From contig NC_065874.1 of the NCBI RefSeq assembly GCF_933775445.1, forward strand, positions 9,815,001 through 9,879,000: a stretch of DNA of 64,000 bases, written 5' to 3'. Numbering within the stretch: position 1 is the first letter of the stretch; the number at the start of each line of letters is the position of its first letter. This DNA is from Argentina anserina. Taxonomy: Eukaryota; Streptophyta; Magnoliopsida; Rosales; Rosaceae. A program made the translations under genes and the position numbers. Below the pieces are notes generated by a model. It ran no database searches. It saw nothing but the letters and a program-made list of their open reading frames with translations, and was not told where the DNA came from. This document shows, one piece after another, positions 11,987 to 24,267 of the stretch.

Positions 11987-14900
11987 TCACCTAGCTTCAA
12001 CTTTTAAAGCATCACTTAGCTTGTTATATTTTTTAGGATTATCCGGCTTCTCAAGCATCTTTTCTGTGTCTTCAGGTTCAACCTTCCTCTCCGGGTCCTC
12101 GGTGCCCTCTGAAATGTTACTTAATGCACTTGCAAGCGGCTGATCTAAATGCTCATCTGACGTGAACGAATCATTTATAGGGGAATGAGGTATATCCCTA
12201 GAGACAACTGATATCATTGCAACCATTGGGGAGGGAGGAGGATCATCGTCGTCAGAGGAATCTGCTATAATTTCTCTTTCGCAGGAATCAGTCTGTGACT
12301 TTCTAGAACCTTTACGTGAAAGTGCATGTTTTACTGATCTTTCAGCTTGTTTAAAGAAACTCTTTGCCATGCCTTTCGCTTTGCGCTTTTCTGGGCTACC
12401 TGCGCTACTCTCACCAGAATTTGAAGCCCCGTCTTTTGAAACTTTACCAGACATATCATCTTCCACAACAAATTTTACTGCAATGTCCTTACCATTAACT
12501 GCCCGTAAATTGACATGTGGAGTACCCGAGCTTTGGACAGACTCTGTGAAACTGCTTGAACTGTCCTCCGTTTTGGGATTCTTCTGGAATACTGAACCAA
12601 GTTTGCGTAGACCCTGGCGAACTGATTGCATTGGACGTTTATTATCCTGATCAGTGCCGCTGCTGCCATTGCGCTTCCCTTGAATTTGAGTACTCAGACG
12701 TCGACCCTTTCCTTTTCTAGCCTCCCAAGTTTGTGAAACCTCACTTCCTGGGTGATGGACCCATATGCCCGTTTCTTTTTGCCCTTCAACATCTATCGGC
12801 TCATAATTATCTGTCACCCTAGGAGATTTCTCAGATGATACAGACGAGAAGGAAGTTTTATTAGCAGTCTCACTGGAAAAGGAATTTCTTCTATCTTCCA
12901 TATTTGGCATTTCCGATTCCTGAACACCTTGAGGTTCACTGCGCTGCATATGTACCTCAAGTCAAATAATTGGAATGCAAAAATGAGCATTTTATGCAAC
13001 AGTGAATTTTAAGTTCTCCAAAAGCTAGATAGAGTTATAACTCTCTGCACTTTCATTTCCTAATATAACCAATCAATACAACCGCTTGAATGAAATAAAA
13101 GGTACCTCCTCATTGTTTTGAAGTACAGTTACTGCAAGATGCAGCCTCCCTGCTGTTTTGATGCTCTGAAGAGGCAACCACATGTCATGTCTCACACCAT
13201 CCCTAAGGTCACCGATATTAATGGAACAGTTTCTGAATATAGAGAAAGAGTATTAGTCCTACAAATTAAAGCAACAATCAAGACAATCAAATCAGAAAAA
13301 GAAGAAATACAAAATAAAGGACACTGATATCATTGGTTTGGATTCTTGATACTTTGTGTAAAGTTTTGTAATCACAACAACTAAAATTGAAAACCTGCAC
13401 TATGGATAAAACCTTAAAAACATTAAACTAATTTAATAAGAAAATGTGATTGTAGAGGTGGAGAGGGACATCACTGTTTAGTAGATCTCTGGATCAGTAT
13501 TACGTCATCATAGCAGTACTGTTTGAAAATGATTTGACAACTAGAAAGCATAACGAGCTAAGGAAGTTCAGAAACAAACCCAAGGGTATCATCAACAAAG
13601 ATGTCTTTGTCATGAACTTCAATTGCTAGCAGATTAGGTGAATCCCATGTAATAACCGGGATCTTAAATTCCTCAAACCATTTTGGGTTCAGCGTCTTCT
13701 TCCGTATCTTAGTTTTGAATTGGTAAACGCCAAATTGACCCGTCACATAAGGGTCAGCAAAGCCTGAAAAAAATATTAAAAATTTTTATTTCGTGTTAGT
13801 AGCTTTAGTGTAGTTGAAAAAGAATACAAAAACAAAACAAAAAATTTGCACGGGGAGAAAAAAAATACCAAACTAACTAACCATTCAAGTCAGAGGCTTT
13901 CATCTCGGATGCTTCAATAATTTCTACTTTGAGATGTGCAACAGGCTCCTTCTCATCCACAGAGAACCAATTTTCTGTCATACACAGGAACACATACTAT
14001 TAGTCTAACATTTGACAGCCAAAGAGAGATCGATGACTACTGCACTAAGAAAAGGATGGATGATTACTGAGTAGCTTTTCTCAGGAGAATGAATTCAAGA
14101 ATATCTTTCAATTAGTCTAAACCATATCAGAAGCCAAGTCTTTCATGGATGGAGAAAATACTTGCACTTCCTAGGTGAAGACAAAGCTCACGTAAAAAAA
14201 TATATAGAATATATATTTCTCTAATCCTTACCCTCTTCCGGTGTAATGAATTTCTCCATGTCAAGAACCAGCATATTAGGCTGCAAAAATATTAATAATT
14301 AGATTTTACAACCTTGTGTATACCTGTGACAGACATATGCAACTATAACGACCAAAGCTGGTTTTTCATGCTATATAAATCAGCCTCAAAAAAATAAAGA
14401 AGCTTATATTCTATAAAGTAAGTCGCATTAGAAATAAAAATAAAAAACCAAGCTCCTCAACAATAGGAAGTTATCTGACACCTATGGAGGGATTTCTGTT
14501 ATCAAAGAATTACATTTTGCACTGGCCAAGTCTTATCGAAGAACTACATTTTGCAGCGGCAAAGTTCAAAACTTTACCTGAATAAGTGTCTTCTTCAAGG
14601 CAATGTAGACAAGCTTACCAAATACCTATGGATGGAGAATTTTTATTTTTTCATATTTTTCAGAGAAAAATGAGATTTTACAAAGGCTTGAAAACATACA
14701 AAGCGTAGATGTAAAAGCATTTTACCTACTGAAGTAGAAATGATGAGTATATGTCATCAATGTTGCACTCAGAACAGATACAGATGAAATCTTAGGCCAC
14801 TGACTCTTAGGCTAATCACAAAGACCTCATTTGCAAAATGCAAGGAGTTGTCTCACATGCACATTTAACATTAAAAGCATAGCCACTGAATATAAAAAAG

Positions 14901-17900
14901 AATTAGAATATTTGAGTGTCAAAGTACTAAATTTTACCTGCACAAGTGTCTGCTCGAAGGCAATTGAGAGAAGCTTATCCTGGAAAACAGAATTAACAAA
15001 TGAGCAAGCCAGAAATGAAAAGACACAAGGAAGCACATAGTGTGAGTTGATAGAACAGTCCAGAATTTATCTGCTTAATCAGATGAAAGAATTACCAGCC
15101 ATCCATCAATCCCTGGAACTTCTGTAACATCAAGCCCACGAGTAAATATAGGCTTCACTGTCATTTGAAAATACGGAGGTTCGACGAAGCATAACCGCAC
15201 ACGGCCAAGAAAAGGCCACTTACGAAGGAACTTCACACCTAACATGACCTACAAAAGCAAAAAGAAAACCAGCTTAATTAACATGACAACAGCTTGTGCA
15301 TGTCCATGTGAACATTTTATTCCCCTGAAAACAAGGTTATTCATTTGGCTATACATGGGAGACAAACCAACCCTTTTGACAGTAAGACATTAAAGCATAG
15401 GTCGCATCTTTAACACTTCAAAAATACTATACATTAGGGGGGGGGGGGGGGGGGGGAACCCAATCGCAACAACTAATTTTCAATGGGGGCACAAAAATTG
15501 CATCATAGCAGCCACTACATGTGATTTGACTGGAATGGTGATAATAAAGTTATAAACTACCGGTAAGGCGTTTAAGAACAATGCAGTTCAAGAACTGATA
15601 AAAAAACGTTTTCTACTATTTCAAAAAAGATAATAAGGTAATAGGATGTACCACAAACAAATAAAGAAGCATATACACCTCAATAAAGGCAAACAAACAA
15701 GGCGCATGCACCAGTGTTCCAGCCAGAACAAGAGTGCTACCCAAAAAGAAAATTTCTGTTTGGTGTACAAATGCTCAGAACTCGCCAAGCACATATGAGT
15801 TGGCTATTCTTACAAGTACTTACTCAAGTGATCAGTACTGAAGAGTAGAAAACATCAAACAATAGTAAAATTTTGTCTGACCAATGACTAAAAATCACAT
15901 TATCAACTCCATGATAGTAAAACTATTACCTTCCCTTCAATATGCATGCCAGTAATATGCAACTTCGCCCAAATTCCAAAGCCCAGCCTTTTCTTTAGCT
16001 TGACAGCAAGTATTCCAAGCATATCATCAGCTGTCAGAAAATTCATTCCCAACTCCAGAACCTGCATTCAGTAGGCTGTAATACTTAAGCTTGTCTGAGT
16101 TTTAACACTGCAACGAGAACACTGAAACTATTGACAGCATGCTGGAGAAAGTAAAGCATACCAAATGGTCATCACCCATAGACTGACGAACTCTCATCTC
16201 TGTGAACATAGGTGGGTTCCTTCCCAAATAAAGGTGCTGAATTACAGTTTTACTCTGGAAACATGGAATGAGCATCATTAAAAGATAAAAATTTTAACTC
16301 TTTATCAAACCACAATCACTATAAAAAAATATCGGACTCAGGGTAAATCAATATACTGAAATCGTTAAAAAAAACAGTAATCACACTAAGTAAATAAATG
16401 GTTTGAATTCCACAAATAATGTTGAAGTAATTTACAGGTATCACCAGATAAAGATTCATGGTAAGTTGAACAAAAAATATGCTAGCTTAAGTGAACCACA
16501 ATAGAATTCAGCTCAGAATTCAAGATTTGTTTACAATCCCCTTTAATCATTTTTATCTATTACCAAAATTCTAAATGCAACTGTAAGATGCTGATACGAC
16601 ATAGAACAATAAGTTTTTGCCACTAACTTAATGTGAGCATTTACTATAGCAAGTAAAATTCATCCTGAGTAGTTAAAAATCTAAATATTTAAATGTCAAA
16701 AATTAAACAATCAAAATTTGATTAACAGTTATTGTAAAAATAGCTCCAGATATTCATATGACAAATATTATCAAGCATTTAAAACTAACACTTGAACCCA
16801 TAGAGGAAAGAGTTAAGTACATTAATTTGTATGAATATCCAAAATCCAAGATTTTTGTAAAGAGAGTATTTTGGACCAAAAGACCACTCTAAGATCAATG
16901 AATTAACTAAACCAGAGTAATGTAAATCAGAAGGTGAAGTCTTACAACGGTCCATGGTTTGTACTTCTCCAAAAACCAAGGTATGATAGGGAGAAGAACT
17001 CTCTGGGAAACAATCTGTTCTATACATATAAGCCATATCTTTTCAACTGCATGGTTCAACCATCGCACTGTTTCAGAATCAGAAAGTACCTGAAAATTTG
17101 GAAAGGACAAAAAAAAAAGGAACAAGGTAAAGAGAAGTTTTAGCACGGCATTGCAACTCAAATATAATTTTCAGAGAGGTGAAAAGGTAAATTTACTAAC
17201 AAAATGCGCAAATAATGAAAGCTCAAATCTGACATTATATCCAACAACATTTCTTGTGTGGTCCTTCTTAATTTGTATCACTTATTTGCAAACAAATTAT
17301 TTGTAACGCTAAAATATCAACAGAGACTCCTCTGATCCATGGACTGATCAGTAGAACAGTGATGAAGTGAATAACACAAGAAAAATATAGACATTACCCT
17401 TCTCTGATTCCCCTGCTTTCTTTCTTCGAATTGTAGTTTCCTCCGCAAGCGCATAACATACCGCTCATGAACCTTTCAAAAGCACAAGCAAAATAGTCCC
17501 TCTTAGCATTTTCTAAAGGGTTAATTCCTCCTATGGTACCTAGAGTATGGCTACTTGGATAATTTGGTACCTGATGTATGAAAACGGACAATTTGGTACC
17601 TGACGTTCTCATTTGTAAGCCATTTTGGTACCTCTATCAATGTTGATCATATTTTTAGGGTTATTTTCGTTATTCTAGCCCTAAACACATTAAATTCACA
17701 TTTTTCTTCATTTCTTCCTATAATTGTGGCCTCTTTCGAGATAATTATATTGATATATCTACTCCACTTAGCAACTACTTCGCATATATCAAAAATAATT
17801 TTTTTTCTTAATATACTTATTGTATCCTAATTATTTTTTTGCAAAGGAAATAAATTTCCTTTATGCAATTGTACTTTTTATTAAAATATATTTTTTAAAT

Positions 17901-18585
17901 TACTTATAATTAAAATTAATTTAGATTGATAGCTATATTATGAAAATTTATATACGTAAATCATCACATATACTAAGTTGATGAGTTATCAAATTTTTAG
18001 TGATAATTTAGAGGCAATTTGAAGGTATTATGAAAAAATGAAGTAAAGTAGAGATAAGATGACGGAAAGAACCCTGAAAATATGGTCAAAATTGACATAA
18101 GTACCAAAATGGCTTAAATTTGAGAACTTTAGGTACCAAATTGTCCGTTTTCATACATTAGGTACCATAGGAGGAATTTTCCATTTTCTAAATCATTCGA
18201 TTACGTGTCAATATCCTTGAAACTTCGAAAGTTGAAAGAAAGGAACTTTGCAATAGGGACCATCCAACCCAAAAAAAAAAAATCCACAACCTTAAATGAA
18301 TATCTACAAAGTGCTAAGTATAACGAAACTGATTCTAATTCCTGGCATAAAGAATTTCTATTCTTTTCTCTACTTGCTTTAATCTCTTAGAACAAAACTG
18401 ATACCTTACCATGAGCAATGAGTGATAACAAAGTTTAAAAGGAAAACAGTGATGCTTACTGCAAAGAGATAAATCAGAGAGAGAAAGTAGGCAAATGCAT
18501 GGCAGCAGTTGTACTGAGAGAGCAACCAAAGCACACCCAACACAATGCCCACATGATGTATCAGCGTCACCTCTGTAATATCCAT
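11987..18585 (-). CDS. NTMC2T6: NTMC2T6-type SMP/C2 domain protein, copy B (complete)
   Basis: Complete tandem paralogue of copy A. Twelve coding exons on the minus strand sum to 729 codons: 18460-18585, 17398-17472, 16946-17089, 16162-16254, 15930-16061, 15096-15248, 14938-14979, 14232-14280, 13882-13974, 13580-13763, 13106-13232 and 11987-12955. Layout: hydrophobic N-terminal anchor in exon 1 (MDITEVTLIHHVGIVLGVLW); SMP module at about 68-255 (FLRKWPFLGRVRLCFVEPPY); C2 domain at about 270-400 (LKVEIIEASEMKASDLNG, DPYVTGQFG, DKDIFVDDTLG); then a long tail of about 320 residues with basic (KGRRLSTQIQGKR; RQGLRKLGSVFQK) and serine/acidic stretches, likely disordered. The C2 loops keep several aspartates, so calcium or phospholipid binding is plausible. 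Expected site is an ER membrane contact. Intron 1 holds a MITE (17518-18182) and intron 7 holds a duplicated exon 7 (14578-14619). Borders are by eye. Confidence 0.9.
14578..14619 (-). other. Duplicated copy of exon 7 inside intron 7 of C2 gene copy B
   Basis: A 42-base stretch has the same length and phase as the true exon 7 (14938-14979), about three quarters identical bases, and is followed by a GTAAAG donor like the real one. It would read GKLVYIALKKTLIQ against DKLLSIAFEQTLVQ. No clear acceptor directly precedes it, although an AG occurs a few bases upstream in the CATAGGTATTTG context. It looks like a decayed tandem exon duplication; use as an alternative exon is possible but not shown. 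Confidence 0.6.
15437..15456. repeat. Homopolymer run of 20 G in an intron of C2 gene copy B
   Basis: Twenty consecutive G on the plus strand (C on the coding strand) within intron 6. Length is likely uncertain in any assembly; the run can form G-quadruplex structure on the plus strand. Confidence 0.9.
17518..18182. mobile_element. MULE-type MITE with long inverted repeats in intron 1 of C2 gene copy B
   Basis: A 665-bp AT-rich insert has long terminal inverted repeats of over 100 bp. Both ends share ATTCCTCCTATGGTACCT, GTATGAAAACGGACAATTTG and AAGCCATTTTGGTAC blocks. It is flanked by the direct repeat ATTTTCTAAA at 17508-17517 and 18183-18192. Target duplications of 9-10 bp with long arms fit Mutator-like elements. 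No transposase is encoded. It lies wholly within an intron, so splicing may be unaffected. Confidence 0.85.
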
Positions 18586-18616
18586 CTCTTCTTGTTCTTG
18601 AACCCAAAAGGCACCC

Positions 18617-18758
18617 ACTTCAAAGCTCACAGACACAACTAAGAATTCCTGCCCCTAAACTTCAACTCAACCCAAAACTGGTCTCCAACTTCAAAGCTCA
18701 CAGACACAACTAAGAATTCATGCCCCTAAACTTCAACTCAACCCAAAACTGGTCTCCA
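18617..18758. repeat. 71-bp tandem duplication just upstream of C2 gene copy B
   Basis: Two adjacent copies with a period of 71 bases (18617-18687 and 18688-18758) are almost identical, differing for example at the base after AAGAATTC. They begin about 32 bases upstream of the start codon, so they lie in the 5' leader or core promoter. A recent slip or unequal-crossover duplication is likely. Confidence 0.9.
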
Positions 18759-19160
18759 ACTCCCTGACAAGATCACAAATTGAGAACTAAACATGGGAAG
18801 AAAATGCCAAGGCTGCAACCTTTGAACCCCAAAACCCTTGGAACCCAGAAAAGAAGCAGAACCCAAAAGAGAAAATCACCACTTGAGAATGCAAGATTGG
18901 ATTTTACAGTTACCCAGAACAGCATTGACCAACCAAGAGAGCAAAACCCAAAGGGGAGATGGAATGTAACAGAAACTGCTGATTGAGATCAAAGTAGAGG
19001 AAGAAAGCTTCAGGGAGAAAATGGTTTGGTGTTTTCCAGGCAAAACCGAACCGTAAGGATGAAGTAACTGGTGAAGAGGAAGAAGCACCAAGAGAGAGAA
19101 AGAGAAAAGAGAAAGTAAAGAAAGCAGAGAGTAATATAGGAAGGTGGGCAGGAGAGAACG

Positions 19161-19191
19161 AATGAATGAATGAATGAATGAATGAATGAAT
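19161..19191. repeat. (AATG)n microsatellite
   Basis: About seven and a half perfect AATG units, upstream of C2 gene copy B (about 0.6 kb from its start codon). On the minus strand it is open in frame as a run of Phe-Ile-His-Ser, which is a repeat artefact and not evidence of a gene. Confidence 0.95.
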
Positions 19192-19867
19192 CAGTTTTGA
19201 CTGGTTTTCCCCAAAAAACACTAGCACGTATATAAACCACGTCAAATACGTGTGTCGGCATTTTGGATTTAAACTATAGATATTCAATACATGATTGTTC
19301 TTCGATTATCAATTTTCTACAAAGTTGGATTAAGTTAATTGAACAATTTGAACGAGTAATCTCAATTAGGGATGCTAGGCTAATCTTAATCTCACATGCC
19401 TCCGTTTGGACACGGCACCATTATCACAGCCTAGTCATGATTCTGGCCTTCCACGGTTCCACCCCACAACTTGTTTGATTTGTTTTTCTTTAATAAAATA
19501 TTTATTATAGATAACATTTGAATTAACTAAAAATTCATTTTTTTATATTTTTTATATGAATTAAGACATAAGCATAAACTCAAAAATGAGTAGATCCAAA
19601 CTTGATTAATTAATTAATACTGAAATGTTTAAATTACCATTATTTTCACGTAAGTTAGCAAGCTATCACTCTTATATCTAACAAGTTTATCTTCTCATTT
19701 TTTAGTATTTTTCTGGCAATTTTAAATTTTCCGGCCAAACCAGTGGTAATTTGGAGGAGAGCTAATATATAAAGTTGTTCATTACGTCATGGGTCTTCAT
19801 CTAAGTACCATATTACATTTTTTTTTTAGAAACTTTGAAATTTTGAATTTTGCTCACCAAAAACCAC

Positions 19868-20125
19868 AGTAGCAGTTAGTTGTTCAGTCAACAGTATAAA
19901 CTAGATTCATAATCAACAATAACATGTAAATTCCAGCCGACAGTAGCACATTTCAAGTTGATAGTAGAAACTAGTTTCATACTCAATGGTAGCAAGTTGC
20001 TTAATTAGATGTAGCTGTTAGTTTTATACTCAACAATAGCAGTTAGTTTCTCAATCAACAGTAGTAAATAGTTTATTAGTCGATAGTATCAGGTGGCTTT
20101 TTAGTCAACAGTAACATGTACACGT
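19868..20125. repeat. Degenerate minisatellite with AGTCAACAGTAGCAGTTAGTT-like units
   Basis: About eight diverged units of roughly 30-36 bases follow each other, each with a CAACAGTA(G/T)C-like core and a GTTAGTTT or AGTTTCAT-like tail. Order and spacing are irregular, so the array is old. No gene overlaps it. Confidence 0.6.
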
Positions 20126-20975
20126 GTAGATATGATATATGGTAGTGAGATTAAATTTGAAATTCTCTTAAATGTGATGGGCTAAAGAAGAGTAAAAAAA
20201 TAAAATACTATATAATATGTGGCAGCTTGCCATTATGTGGTCTTTATTTGTAATTTTTTGTCATAATTTACTCTATCAAATTAGGAAATGATTTTTTTGT
20301 AACCGATATGTTATTCGGCACTTATTAGTAATATGTTATTTCTTTAATCCAATATTGATTTGTTTCTATAAGACACTACCTTTGTCACTCTCCCTTGCTT
20401 GTTTCTTTATTTATTGGCTTTTTCTCTATTGGGTTGATAGGTCCTAAAACCTTATAGTAATGCGGACGTGAAGTTGTTGGGAGCTTAATAAAATGGGGTA
20501 AACAGAACTTGATTAATAAGGCTTAACCAATGACTTGAGCTAGTATCTGAGTTCACTGGGTCTGGCTCTCTTCAAGGGTTCTGGTTAAAGAAACCCTGAA
20601 ATGCATATTGCCATGTTTAGATCCTAAAGAAACCCTGTTTGTCAAAGTATGTCCATAAGAGAGATACTAGCTGGCATAGAGATATTTAGATTCCTTTACC
20701 AATTACGTTTTTGAATGAAATAGGTTTAAGTGTGTTTGGTTTTTCTGCTGGAGATGCATTTAGGATGCCAACTACTTAAAATGAGTACATTGATCTAGTG
20801 GCGTTACATATTAACAGAAAAGTTGGTGAGACTTGCCGGTGAGAAACTTCTTATAAATGAGTTGCATTAAGGATGATCTGAAGTGTGAACATGTATCTCT
20901 TATTTTCAACAAGTGAACATTACTCAACAAAGAAACTACCGATCATCCTAACAAATATATAGAATACGAATTTGC

Positions 20976-21140
20976 ATTCTTTACTTGGATTTTTTGTGTT
21001 TGGATTTGCTTGGATTTTATATAACCGTTGGATTGAGGAAGAATGTCAATAGTTATAAGTCGATTACATCATTTTTACTCAAGTCAATGGTTTCAAAGAT
21101 CCAAACAAATCCAAACACAGAAGAAATCCAAGCAGAGATG
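20976..21140. mobile_element. Small fold-back element (candidate MITE)
   Basis: Inverted arms of about 45 bases: the left arm has CTTGGATTTTTTGTGTTTGG followed by ATTTGCTTGGAT, and the right arm carries the reverse complement (ATCCAAACAAATCCAAACAC then AGAAGAAATCCAAG). The spacer is about 70 bases. I could not find a convincing target duplication, so the family is undecided. Confidence 0.5.
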
Positions 21141-21754
21141 GGACCCAGATTAACATACAGTATTAGCTTTTACATCTGACCTAATGACTTGTCTGTGGAC
21201 CTATGGAAGTATGGAGTTAGTTAATTTTGGTTGGTGAGTTAGTTAGAAAATGATGGACCAGAAAGGATCAGCATTGATGAAGAACTGTGCAGACCTGGCT
21301 CCCCTGATCCAGTGCACTCGAGCACCATTAATTCACTTGGTCTCCCTTGACTTGAAGAGATGGACCTTCTTTACCTATCTTCGATCTGCTTTATTTAATC
21401 CGCAAGATGAAAGATGCATCGAGATCCAAGAACTAGGGTTTTGGACTTTTGGGTCGTTTCTGAAATTGCCAGATGCAAGAATCAAGATGTTATATATACA
21501 TATATGGGTATATGGTCCCTTCATCATTCTCAAAAACATATAGCTCATCGATCCACATTCTAAAAATGGCTATGGGGTATTTGGGTTGTTCAGATCGACC
21601 AAAACTTGAGGCAGTGTCAATGTGCCATCATTGTTCATGACGTACTTCACTCTCTGGCTTCTGCATTTACAAGTGCATGTGAGAATTGTTCACCAACTAG
21701 CATATGGAAATATACCACCTTTGGGTTTTGGTTATACTAAAATGGTGTAAGACA

Positions 21755-24257
21755 CTTTCGATCCCTAAGTGATCTGCAAACCGGATCTATTTAGGGTTTT
21801 TTTACAAAATAATATGTTTCCGTCCGGTTGCGCGTCCTCAATGTTAGTGCCAAACGGGAGTTGAGCTTGGGTTAGTTGGTAGCCGAGCAAGGTGGATGAG
21901 GGTGGTGGGTCGATAGAGGGTGTACGTGGTTGCTCCAGATATTTGTTGTTCGGATTGCTGGTTTTCGTTTTTGGGTTGCATGGGTTGAAGTCTAATTGTG
22001 ATGTTGCTACCGCTCTTGAGTCCCCAGGTTGGTCTTGTCGGCGAGTGGTGCTGGCACCGTTGCGGTGCGAGAAGGGGAGCGGAGGCGCCGACAGTTTAGC
22101 TGGGTTGCTCTCCTAACCCAGGTCGGATCTTAGCGAGTTCCGTTTTGTGATTTTGTTGCATGGTGAGTAGTGTTTGCGGTTGTGGGTTCGAATGGTGGTT
22201 CAATAGATGGCAGCCGACATTGATGTTGGGTAGTGATTTTCTGTAGACTGGAGGCGGCGGCGGTGGTTCAAAGGCAGGTTTTGGGTTCGCTAGCACCGGA
22301 GACCTTTGGTGGTGAGCCTGGGTTGGGTCAACTAGGAGTTGTGTGGTGGGCTTGGGCCTTTGGAACAGGGTAACACAACCCGCCCCAAATATTATCTTAA
22401 TATCTTGAGTAAGTCGTGCAAAGACCACTAACAAATGAGATATATCAAAATTTCGGCATAGTCTCCCTTAAAAGTAGCCAACCCAACCTGCGAAAAACTG
22501 CACTACTAATACTATCCAACTATCCTGGAACCCTCTTCTCCCTAAAACAATAATATCAATCCAACACAAAATTATCCATATGAATATAAGCAATTGATAT
22601 TCAACTCCAACATCAAATATTCCAAACTTAGTCACACAACTTAAATCCAAACTCTTCAAACATAAGAAAAATAATCCAATTAATATTCAAAGTATCAGAG
22701 CAACTAAATGGGCATAAATAAAACGACTTATAAGCTAAGTAGGTAACCTACAGTTTGGTACTCGGCGGAAAGAACGCTTCCTCACAGTAGTTACAGGAAG
22801 TCGGTAAGCCCGCGAACTGGGAATTTGAAAACGAATGACTCAGGGGTAAGTATTTAAAATGTTAGAGTGAGTAGACAAAATAAATATCAGAAGTAATAAG
22901 ATTTAATGGGTACTTCTCCAATTTCTTTAATCAATAAAAGAAACTCAATGCATGCATGTAATGTTAAATAAACTCAAACAATAACAGAATCGCTTAGCAG
23001 ACTAGTCCCCGTTAGTCAATAAAATCCAAAGAAATAAATATAGGAGATGGACTAGCCCTGCTAATTCAAATAAAATATGCAAGAATAATTATAAGGAGTG
23101 GACTAACCCCGCTAGTCAAAAGAGGATAAATCAGTTTAACAAAAAAAATAGTAGACTACCCCGCTAGCAAAAAAAATTAAATAAGTCATACCATATGCCC
23201 TCGGGCAAAATATATTTGACATTGCCGGCTATGTCTCATCGCGAAATCGAAATCCTTGATTCAATCACTTTCCCTTCGAATTGGTTCAAATACTTTGGTG
23301 GGATTGTAGTATGGATCGAGACCTTCAAAACGTACCAAGCATCCCGGCCTATGGTGGTCGGAGGAGGGAGTTCCAGCGAGTGGGTGGTTCGGCTGCAGAG
23401 GACTTCTCGACGTCGTATCTCCCAAACGGCGCAGCTAGGGGCTGTGTTACCTACCCAAAACGATTGGCGACCCTTCTGGCTTCAAGATGGGACCAATGCG
23501 GCGACCCAGTTTGGCCGGATGACGAGATCCGGTGCTGCTACAATGACGAGGTCAGGAAATGCAGGCCATTGCGTCTCTCTCTTCTTCCTTTTTTTTTTCT
23601 TTCTTTCCTTTTTTTACCTCTTTCCAGAATTGGCAATTTACCCATATATATAAAAACCTCCACCGTAAACAGTAACTTTCTAAATGGGGCATTTCTCCGA
23701 CAAAACTCTTTTACAACAACCCAACGCCAAAATGCTAAATTCGGATTTCGGTTATGGACGTATAAACTTGGATGATAATAATATTTAACGAAATAAAAAG
23801 ATTCGGGTCGTATCACAGGGGGTTTGTTTTTTTTTTTGACGTCCCTCACCCATGCGGGTTTAGGGTGTTGTTAGGTAGAGTTTGATCGTGTCGTTGAGTG
23901 CACATGTTTATGGTGCATATCATTTCCATGGATTATTTAAAAGTCGATTATTTCTAGGTGTCAATGTAGTAGGAAGGTTGTCTTTGTAAATATGTCAGAA
24001 ATTTTGGTATGTGATGCTATTAGAGCGATTTTCTTCTTGAGATTGGCGGCAAGTAGGATATCGGCTACTTTTGGAATCAGTTTTGATTGGTTCAGGGTTG
24101 GGCCTTCTTGGCTCATGTCTATTGTTTTTTATGATAGTTATGTGACTAGCAGTATTGGTCGAACGGAATGTGGGAAATTTATTCTACTATCGAGTGTTCA
24201 TTTGTTGTAAGTTTTTATGGTGTAATATATATTTCCTTTTTCTCAAAAAAAAAAATT
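21755..24257 (+). mobile_element. Poly(A)-tailed retroelement (LINE-like) flanked by a 10-bp target duplication
   Basis: The direct repeat GTGTAAGACA occurs at 21745-21754 and 24258-24267. The right copy directly follows an A-rich tail (24245-24255), the signature of target-primed reverse transcription. Removing the nested solo LTR (22371-23815) and one 5-bp duplication leaves about 1.05 kb. The inner sequence is richer in G and has interrupted frames without a recognisable reverse transcriptase, so it is a 5'-truncated LINE, a SINE-like element or a retrocopy. Confidence 0.7.
22371..23815. mobile_element. Solo LTR inserted in the poly(A) retroelement
   Basis: A 1,445-bp segment begins TAACACAACCCG and ends CGGGTCGTATCA, an imperfect terminal inverted repeat (the right end reads TGATACGACCCG on the other strand). 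It is flanked by CAGGG at 22366-22370 and 23816-23820. No internal retrotransposon genes are present, so it is a solo LTR left by recombination. The left-end differences are all transitions, as expected from decay of methylated cytosines. Confidence 0.75.
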
Positions 24258-24267
24258 GTGTAAGACA

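Noticed and set aside
19010..19287. Minus-strand frames with repeated Phe-Ile-His-Ser
   Set aside because: They are a translation of the (AATG)n microsatellite next to the C2 gene promoter and have no conserved domain.
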